Source of the DNA: Alistipes communis
GTDB lineage: Bacteria > Bacteroidota > Bacteroidia > Bacteroidales > Rikenellaceae
Reading direction: 5' to 3'
DNA: 64,000 nt
Assembly (NCBI RefSeq): GCF_006542665.1
Contig: NZ_AP019735.1
Location: forward strand, 1,984,001 to 2,048,000
Below are positions 58,824-64,000 of the stretch, piece by piece. The position numbers and the translations under genes are program-made. The notes beneath the pieces are model-generated. The model was given only the letters and a program-made list of their open reading frames with translations, had not been told where the DNA came from and did no database searches. The number at the start of each line of letters is the position of its first letter. Within the stretch, counting starts at the first letter, position 1.

Positions 58824-59888
58824 ATGAGCCGAAAATTCGTTGATAAGCTGGGGCGGCTGAATCCGTTCGGTTCCCGGTGCAAAGAGTTGCCGAAGGCACT
58901 GCCCGTCCATTCGTCGCAACGGTTGGTGCGGGTGTTCGTCGAGGGGTACGAGGACGTCGCCTTCTGGCGGGGCGTCTTCGACCGCTTCACCAACCCCTAT
59001 CTGCGTTTCGAAATCTCCGTTCCTTCGCGCGAAGACCTGCCCAAGGGCAAGAAGGTGCTGCTCGGAATGATTCCGCAGGCGTCGGACGAACTGTTGCTGT
59101 GCGTCGATTCCGATTTCGACTACCTGTTTCATAACTCGACGGAGCAGTCGCGCGAACTGCTCTCTTGCGACCGCATGTTCCACACCTACGCCTACGCCAC
59201 GGAGAATTACCTCTGCTATGCGCCGTCGCTGCACAACGTCTGCGTGCGCGCCACGAAGAACGATACGCGCATCTTCGACTTCGAGCGGTTCATGGCCGAC
59301 TACTCGCGCATCATCTATCCGCTCTTTCTGTGGTACGCCTACTCGGCGCAGCAGGAGTCGGAACACATCTTCACGCTGGCCGATTTCCGTGCGTCGGTGC
59401 GGCTCAACTTCCTCGAAATCGAACACAACGGGCTGCGGACGCTGGCGTGGCTGCGCCGCAACGTCGCACGCCGAGATCAGGCGTTGCGCGAACGCCATGC
59501 CGAGATGATCGAACCGAAACGCGCTTTCGCCGAAAAACTCTTCCGGCGGGGCGTGACGCCGGAGAACACCTATCTTTTCATGCACGGCCACACGCTCATG
59601 GACAATGTGGTGATCGTGCTGCTGAACACCGTCTGCGAGAAGTTGCGCGAACTGTCGATCGCCAAGATCACGGCCTCTTCGAAAAAGGGGGTGGCGCTCA
59701 AAAACGAGATGTCCAACTACACCAATTCGCTGCGATCGATCCGCGACGTGCTGCTCGACAACGAAAACTATACCGATTGCTTCCTGTTCCGCCGTTTGCA
59801 GTGCGACATCGAGCGGTATCTGCTGAGCGTATTGGGCGAGAAACGAATGCGCGAAGTCTTCGGCGACGCGATGATCGTCCGCCCCTGA
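58824..59888 (+). CDS. DUF4435 (TOPRIM-like) protein, orphan
   Basis: The 354-residue protein has the DUF4435 pattern: VFVEGYEDVAFWRGVFD with a conserved Glu (residue 40), then LLLCVDSDFDYLF with the DxDxD metal motif (95-99), and the TENYLC stretch. These are the TOPRIM-type metal-binding residues shared with OLD nucleases and with AriB of the PARIS anti-phage system. The middle and C-terminal parts are helical. No ATPase partner such as AriA is adjacent; the neighbours are SUI1, tag and cls. Its role as nuclease, defence factor or housekeeping enzyme is unknown. An unusually short leader is predicted. Confidence 0.75.
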   Translation: MSRKFVDKLGRLNPFGSRCKELPKALPVHSSQRLVRVFVEGYEDVAFWRGVFDRFTNPYLRFEISVPSREDLPKGKKVLLGMIPQASDELLLCVDSDFDYLFHNSTEQSRELLSCDRMFHTYAYATENYLCYAPSLHNVCVRATKNDTRIFDFERFMADYSRIIYPLFLWYAYSAQQESEHIFTLADFRASVRLNFLEIEHNGLRTLAWLRRNVARRDQALRERHAEMIEPKRAFAEKLFRRGVTPENTYLFMHGHTLMDNVVIVLLNTVCEKLRELSIAKITASSKKGVALKNEMSNYTNSLRSIRDVLLDNENYTDCFLFRRLQCDIERYLLSVLGEKRMREVFGDAMIVRP

Positions 59889-59936
59889 CGTGCGGATCGT
59901 TCCCGGCGGTCGTGACGGTCGTGCGGAGGGTTATGC

Positions 59937-60527
59937 TCAGGGGGCCGTCTGTTGCCGGCCGCCTTTGCAGCGGCAGCCCGTCAGGTGGTCGTTCACGAAC
60001 CCCGTGGCCTGCAAGAAGGCGTAGCAGATCGTCGATCCGAAGAATTTGAATCCTCTCTTTTTCATGTCCCGGCTCATTGCGTCCGATTCGGGCGAGGTGG
60101 CGGGAATCTGGCTCAGGCTCTTGAAATCGTTGACGATCGGCTGCCGGCCGGGAAAGAAGGAGAGCACGTATTCGTAGAAGCTGCCGAACTCTTTCTGAAT
60201 TGCCCTGAATAGCTTGGCATTGTTGATTGCAGCGGTGATTTTCAATTGGTTGCGGACGATTCCGTCGAATCGCATCAGCCGGTCGACCTCTTCCGGCGTC
60301 ATCTGCTCCACCCGCTCCGGGTCGAAACGGTGGAAGGCCTTGCGGTATCCTTCGCGTTTGCGGAGAATCGTGATCCAGGACAGTCCCGCCTGCGCGCTTT
60401 CGAGCACCAGAAACTCGAACAGGATCCGGTCGTCGTCGACGGGTTTGCCCCACTCTTCGTCGTGGTACTTGACGTAGAGTTCGTCCGTACCGGCCCAGCC
60501 GCAGCGGGCGTTTATCAGATCGTTCAT
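59937..60527 (-). CDS. tag: DNA-3-methyladenine glycosylase I
   Basis: The 196-residue protein matches Tag: RCGWAGTDELYVKYHDEEWG with the zinc-binding cysteine and histidine, LESAQAGLSWITILRKREGY, RFDGIVRNQLKITAAINNAK, FKFFGSTICYAFLQATGFVNDH and a C-terminal Cys pair (GCRC). It removes 3-methyladenine from DNA. It converges with the DUF4435 gene, 48 bp apart. Confidence 0.94.
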   Translation of the reverse strand: MNDLINARCGWAGTDELYVKYHDEEWGKPVDDDRILFEFLVLESAQAGLSWITILRKREGYRKAFHRFDPERVEQMTPEEVDRLMRFDGIVRNQLKITAAINNAKLFRAIQKEFGSFYEYVLSFFPGRQPIVNDFKSLSQIPATSPESDAMSRDMKKRGFKFFGSTICYAFLQATGFVNDHLTGCRCKGGRQQTAP

Positions 60528-60570
60528 CGTAATTTTTTTCTATTCTGAAACCTATGCAAGTCGCCGTTTG

Positions 60571-61914
60571 TTACAGCAGCGGTGCGAAGAGCCGTGCGAT
60601 GCGGTCGCCCAGCCGGTAGCGCACCGAGCGGCGCCGCCACGCTTCGGGATCGATCGGAGTGCACGAGGCGAGGTCTTCGTCGAAGCGCCGGATCGCCTGC
60701 CGCACCGTCGCGGAATCGAGCAGCAGCGCCGTCGCCTCGGTGTTGTATTCCAGACTTCGGTAGTCGAAGTTGGCCGTGCCGACCGAGGCGACGCGCTCGT
60801 CGGCAATGAGCCGTTTGGCGTGGAGAAATCCGCCGCGGAAGCGGAAGATCTCGACTCCCGCGCCGAGCAGTTCACCCAGATAGGCGTCCGTGGCGCGGCG
60901 GGCGAGCCACACGTCGCTGCGTGCGGGCAGCATCACCAGCACGCGGCACCCGCGCCGCACGGCGCGCAGCAACGCTTCGTAGAGCGCGGGCGGCGGCAGG
61001 AAATAGGGCGACGAGATGCGCAGCGTGTGCCGCGCCTCCTCGATGAGCTGCGCGAAGAGATCGGTCAGCGTCGTGCGCGAACGGTCTTCGCGCGTCCATG
61101 CGATTTGGAGCGGGGAGCAGGGCAGATCGTCCGCCGGCGCGGCCGCGTAAAGTCCCTCCGACAACGGTTCGCCGCCTTCCAGCGCCCAGTCGGCCGCGAA
61201 GAGCCGTTGCAGGTCGTCGACGGCTTCGCCCTCGATGCGCAGGTGTTCGTCGCGCCAGCGCCCCAGCGCGTCGCCGTCGAGGTAGCGTTCGGCGATGTTG
61301 ATGCCGCCCACGAATCCCGTGCGGCCGTCGATGACGGCGATCTTGGAGTGGTTGCGCCGGTTGGCGCGCGGCGAGAACCACGGGAACCGCAGCGGCGCGT
61401 AGGCGCGCACCTCGATTCCTGCGCCGCGGAGCCGCCTCACGAACCGTTCGGAAAGTTTCCACGAACCGATGGCGTCGTAAAGCAGCCGTACCTCCACGCC
61501 GGCACGCGCCTTGCGGACGAGGATGTCGGCGATGGCGTGGCCGATGCGGTCGTCGGCGAAGATGTAGTAGGAGAGATGGATGTAGCGGCGGGCACCCTGC
61601 AAGGCGGAGATCAGCGCGGCGAAGGCTTCGCCGCCGTCGTGGAGCTGTTCCACGCGGTTGCGGTAGCGGACGCGCGTCGAACAGCCGTACCACAGCATCC
61701 GCTCGATGCCGGCCGCCGGCCGGCTGTCGGTGGGCGGCACGTCCCGCACGGGTTTGCGGTATCCCGCCAGCAGGTAGAACAGGCTGCCGCCGATCGGCAG
61801 GAGCACGATGGCCAGCAGCCATGCGATCGCTACCACGGGCGTCTGCTTCTGCCGCAGTACGGCTGCCGCCGAGGGGATTGCCAGCAAGAGATATGCGGTG
61901 AGGAAAAGATACAT
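60571..61914 (-). CDS. cls: cardiolipin synthase (phospholipase D family)
   Basis: The 447-residue protein has two N-terminal membrane segments and two HKD phospholipase D motifs: NHSKIAVIDGRTGFVGGINI near residue 190 and LHAKRLIADERVASVGTANF near residue 370. It condenses phosphatidylglycerol molecules to cardiolipin. It lies 43 bp upstream of tag on the same strand and may be cotranscribed with it. Confidence 0.92.
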   Translation of the reverse strand: MYLFLTAYLLLAIPSAAAVLRQKQTPVVAIAWLLAIVLLPIGGSLFYLLAGYRKPVRDVPPTDSRPAAGIERMLWYGCSTRVRYRNRVEQLHDGGEAFAALISALQGARRYIHLSYYIFADDRIGHAIADILVRKARAGVEVRLLYDAIGSWKLSERFVRRLRGAGIEVRAYAPLRFPWFSPRANRRNHSKIAVIDGRTGFVGGINIAERYLDGDALGRWRDEHLRIEGEAVDDLQRLFAADWALEGGEPLSEGLYAAAPADDLPCSPLQIAWTREDRSRTTLTDLFAQLIEEARHTLRISSPYFLPPPALYEALLRAVRRGCRVLVMLPARSDVWLARRATDAYLGELLGAGVEIFRFRGGFLHAKRLIADERVASVGTANFDYRSLEYNTEATALLLDSATVRQAIRRFDEDLASCTPIDPEAWRRRSVRYRLGDRIARLFAPLL

Positions 61915-61963
61915 GATCAGGGTCGGTTTTTGGTTCGCGGCATACTCTGTGCCAAAAAAAATA

Positions 61964-61995
61964 TTTGGAAATTAAGAAATTACTTTTTATCTTTG
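61964..61995 (+). promoter_or_regulatory. promoter of greA
   Basis: TTTG (61964-61967), 20 bases, TATCTTTG (61988-61995). The leader to the ATG at 62088 is about 90 nt. Confidence 0.6.
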
Positions 61996-62087
61996 TGTAG
62001 AAAACAGGCTATATGGGGTTCTGATCGCAAGATTGGAATTCTTATTTTTTTGTTGTATTGAAAAACTTTAAAAGGGAGATATTTATT

Positions 62088-62564
62088 ATGGCAAAGGAGA
62101 TTATTTATCTGACGGCTGAGGGTTACAAAAAACTCAAAGACGATCTCGACCACATGAGGTCGGTCGAGCGTCCGGCGATCTCGGCAGCCATTGCCGAAGC
62201 GCGCGACAAGGGCGATTTGTCGGAGAACGCGGAGTACGACGCTGCCCGCGAAGCGCAGGGGCTGCTCGAAATGCGGATCGCCAAACTGGAAGAGACGATC
62301 GCCAACGCGCGTGTCATCGACGAATCGAAGATCGACAAGAGCAAGGTGCAGATTCTCTCGCGGGTGACGCTGTTGAACCATACCAACGGGAAGCAGATGT
62401 GCTACACGATCGTATCGGAAAACGAAGCGAACCTGCGCGAGGGCAAACTCGCCATCGGTACGCCCATTGCCAAGGCGCTTCTGGGCAAGAAGAAGGGCGA
62501 TCGGGTGGACGTGGAGGTTCCCGCCGGTACGATCCACTTCGAGATTCTGGATATTTCGATCTGA
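62088..62564 (+). CDS. greA: transcription elongation factor GreA
   Basis: The 158-residue protein starts at the ATG at 62088, preceded by AAGGGAGA, one of few clear ribosome-binding sites here; a frame from 62058 uses a TTG. The N-terminal coiled coil contains YLTAEGYKKLKDDLDHMRSV and the acidic tip ARDKGDLSENAEYDAA, and the C-terminal FKBP-like domain ends NEANLREGKLAIGTPIAKAL. It restarts backtracked RNA polymerase. Confidence 0.95.
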   Translation: MAKEIIYLTAEGYKKLKDDLDHMRSVERPAISAAIAEARDKGDLSENAEYDAAREAQGLLEMRIAKLEETIANARVIDESKIDKSKVQILSRVTLLNHTNGKQMCYTIVSENEANLREGKLAIGTPIAKALLGKKKGDRVDVEVPAGTIHFEILDISI

Positions 62565-62588
62565 CGCTGCGGTTTTCCCGCCTTCTGC

Positions 62589-62621
62589 GGGGCCGTCCTT
62601 CGGGGCGGCCCCGTCGTTTTT
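62589..62621 (+). terminator. terminator of greA
   Basis: GGGGCCGTCC (62589-62598) pairs with GGGCGGCCCC (62603-62612) with one wobble, followed by GTCGTTTTT. Confidence 0.7.
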
Positions 62622-62956
62622 GCGGCACGGGGAGGCGGCGGCGTGCGGCCGGCCGCAGAGCGTGCTGCGTCGGGTGCGGCGGACGGGCGATGCGGGGAGT
62701 GCCCTCTCCGCGGCGAAAGGCCCCGTAGCTCCGATACCGCGGACGCCGGGTCTTCGGCGCTCTGCGCGGGATTGCCCGACGGCCGGCGCTCTCCGCACCG
62801 CACGGAGGCGCGGAGGCTGGACGGGTACGAGGGTCGGCGTTGTTGTCATCGTTCGATTCGAATAGTTGTCCGGCCGTGTGCCGGTGCGTTAACCTTGTTG
62901 CGTTGCGACGGGCAGCCTGCCGGATCCGCTGCCTGTGGAAACGCAGCGGCGGCCCG
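62622..62956. other. GC-rich intergenic region between convergent genes
   Basis: I see no gene, promoter or repeat here. Confidence 0.5.
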
Positions 62957-64000
62957 TTACAGGTTGCGTTCGACGAAGGAGATCATCCGCCGGCGGATCT
63001 GCCGCGTGTAGTCGGGCTGCATCGAGTGGTTCTGGTCGGGGTAGATCATCAGATCGAACTCCTTGCCTGCGTCGGTCAGTGCGCGGATCATCTCCGCCGA
63101 GTTCTGGAAATGGACGTTGTCGTCGGCCGTGCCGTGGATCAGCAGCAGCCGCGTGCGGTCGTCGCGCAGCAGCGGCGCCAGCATGAGCGGTGCGTTTTCG
63201 TTGTATCCTGCGGGATTCTCCTGCGGCAGGCCGTTGTAGAGCTCGCTGTAAATCGTGTCGTAGTAACGCCACGAGGTGACGGGCGCCACGGCGACGGCCG
63301 CCTTGAACAGCCCGTCGCCCTTGCAGGCGCACGAGAGAGCCATGAAGCCGCCGTACGACCAGCCGTAGATGCCGATGCGCTCGGCGTCGATCCACGGCTG
63401 CGCGGCCATGTAGCGTGCCGTCGACAGCTGGTCTTCGACTTCGAGACGCCCCAGCTGGCCGTAGGTGCTCTTCTTGAACGCCTCGCCGCGGTAGCCCGTG
63501 CCGCGGCCGTCGGTAGCCACTACCACGTAGCCCCGCTGTGCCAGCACGTCTTCCCAGTCGAGTTTCCAGCGGTTCTGCACCGTCTGCGAGCCGGGCCCCG
63601 AATACTGCGTCAGCAGGCAGGGGTAGCGGCGTGCGGGATCGAACCCTGCGGGGCGGACGATGTAGCCGCCCAGCGTGTCGCCGCGTTCGGTCGTGAAGGT
63701 GAAGAACTCCTTGCGCGGCAGACGGATGCTGTCGGCCAGACGGCGCAGGGCGGCGTTGTCGGCCACGGTGCGCACGGTGCGTCCCCGGGCGTCGCAGATC
63801 TCCACCCGCCCCGGATCGTCGGCCGACGAGAAGGTCGAGATGTAGTAGCGCATTCCGGCGCTCGGAGCGATCGTATGGAACCCCTTGTCGGGCGTGAGCA
63901 GGCGTTTGTGCCGTCCCTTGTAGTCGACGGCGTAGAGGTTGCGTTCGAGCGGCGACCGCTCGGTCGAGGTGTAGTAGACCGCGCGGTCGTCGGCTCCGAC
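62957..64000 (-). CDS. dipeptidyl peptidase IV-like serine peptidase (S9B), 5' end outside window
   Basis: The last 348 residues are present. They contain the end of the propeller (YAVDYKGRHKRLLTPDKG; EICDARGRTVRTVADNAAL) and the whole hydrolase domain: nucleophile in IYGWSYGGFMA, acid in HGTADDNVHFQN and base in PDQNHSMQPDY. VVATDGRGTGYRGEAFKK is typical of S9B. It cleaves dipeptides with penultimate proline or alanine from peptide N-termini. The glutamate motif that binds the free N-terminus would lie upstream. The signal sequence is outside the window. Confidence 0.92.
   Translation of the reverse strand, partial: VGADDRAVYYTSTERSPLERNLYAVDYKGRHKRLLTPDKGFHTIAPSAGMRYYISTFSSADDPGRVEICDARGRTVRTVADNAALRRLADSIRLPRKEFFTFTTERGDTLGGYIVRPAGFDPARRYPCLLTQYSGPGSQTVQNRWKLDWEDVLAQRGYVVVATDGRGTGYRGEAFKKSTYGQLGRLEVEDQLSTARYMAAQPWIDAERIGIYGWSYGGFMALSCACKGDGLFKAAVAVAPVTSWRYYDTIYSELYNGLPQENPAGYNENAPLMLAPLLRDDRTRLLLIHGTADDNVHFQNSAEMIRALTDAGKEFDLMIYPDQNHSMQPDYTRQIRRRMISFVERNL

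Overview
The window reads as a chromosomal segment of a gut Bacteroidota, most likely Rikenellaceae and close to Alistipes. This rests on GC-rich genes with short AT-rich promoter regions, the Bacteroidota promoter form TTTG-N19-TAnnTTTG (clean copies before many genes), few Shine-Dalgarno sequences, many SPII lipoproteins with acidic residues after the cysteine, a SusC/SusD pair, and the Bacteroidota gene order bamD-rpoZ-coaBC-recN. No transposase, integrase, phage gene or CRISPR array was seen. The genus is an inference; no 16S rRNA gene is present.

Layout. 1-2.1 kb: gatD and a gatZ/kbaZ-type gene cut by the left edge (galactitol/tagatose catabolism), minus strand. 2.7-6.5 kb: plus-strand operon of a glycerol-1-phosphate dehydrogenase (AraM type), a GlpT-like organophosphate antiporter and a secreted glycerophosphodiesterase, closed by a 14-15 bp hairpin. 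6.7-11.5 kb: two small regulator-sized genes and a 1218-residue coiled-coil surface lipoprotein, whose promoter region carries two perfect dyads next to an XRE-type regulator. 11.9-13.1 kb: an MscS-type channel. 13.4-27.5 kb: a minus-strand operon of EEP-nuclease-like lipoprotein, small lipoprotein, SusC, SusD and two related BACON/DUF5689 lipoproteins, with a clean promoter, an attenuator-like leader hairpin and a terminator; beyond the terminator lies a stub of a GH20 hexosaminidase.

27.1-38.1 kb mixes housekeeping genes (tRNA-Pro, FecCD-type ABC transporter, tRNA-Glu, rpsT, gcvH, birA, dapD, a prolyl oligopeptidase, lysC) with unusually repeat-rich intergenic DNA: homopolymeric G/C tracts, a two-copy tandem ~500 bp non-coding repeat, repeats that carry promoters, and a hairpin repeat that recurs inverted 20 kb away. 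39-64 kb is dense housekeeping: an FAD oxidoreductase, efp, ubiX, a surface lipoprotein, a polysaccharide deacetylase, a DUF4837 lipoprotein, bamD-rpoZ-coaBC-recN, asd, a GNAT, PBP1A, a protease/propeller/barrel protein, a SUI1 factor, an orphan DUF4435 (TOPRIM-like) gene, tag, cls, greA and a DPP-IV-like peptidase cut by the right edge.

Functional links: gatZ/gatD handle tagatose-type sugars; the GDPD/GlpT/G1PDH genes form a complete path from extracellular glycerophosphodiesters to dihydroxyacetone phosphate; the SusCD locus appears built to bind, cut and import a phosphodiester-containing polymer, probably nucleic acid; lysC, asd and dapD supply diaminopimelate for the wall that PBP1A builds. 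The least explained material is the nuclease-SusCD locus, the regulator/dyad/coiled-coil lipoprotein unit, the intergenic repeats, the A10 tract at the CoaC-CoaB junction, and the orphan DUF4435 gene with an apparently leaderless transcript.
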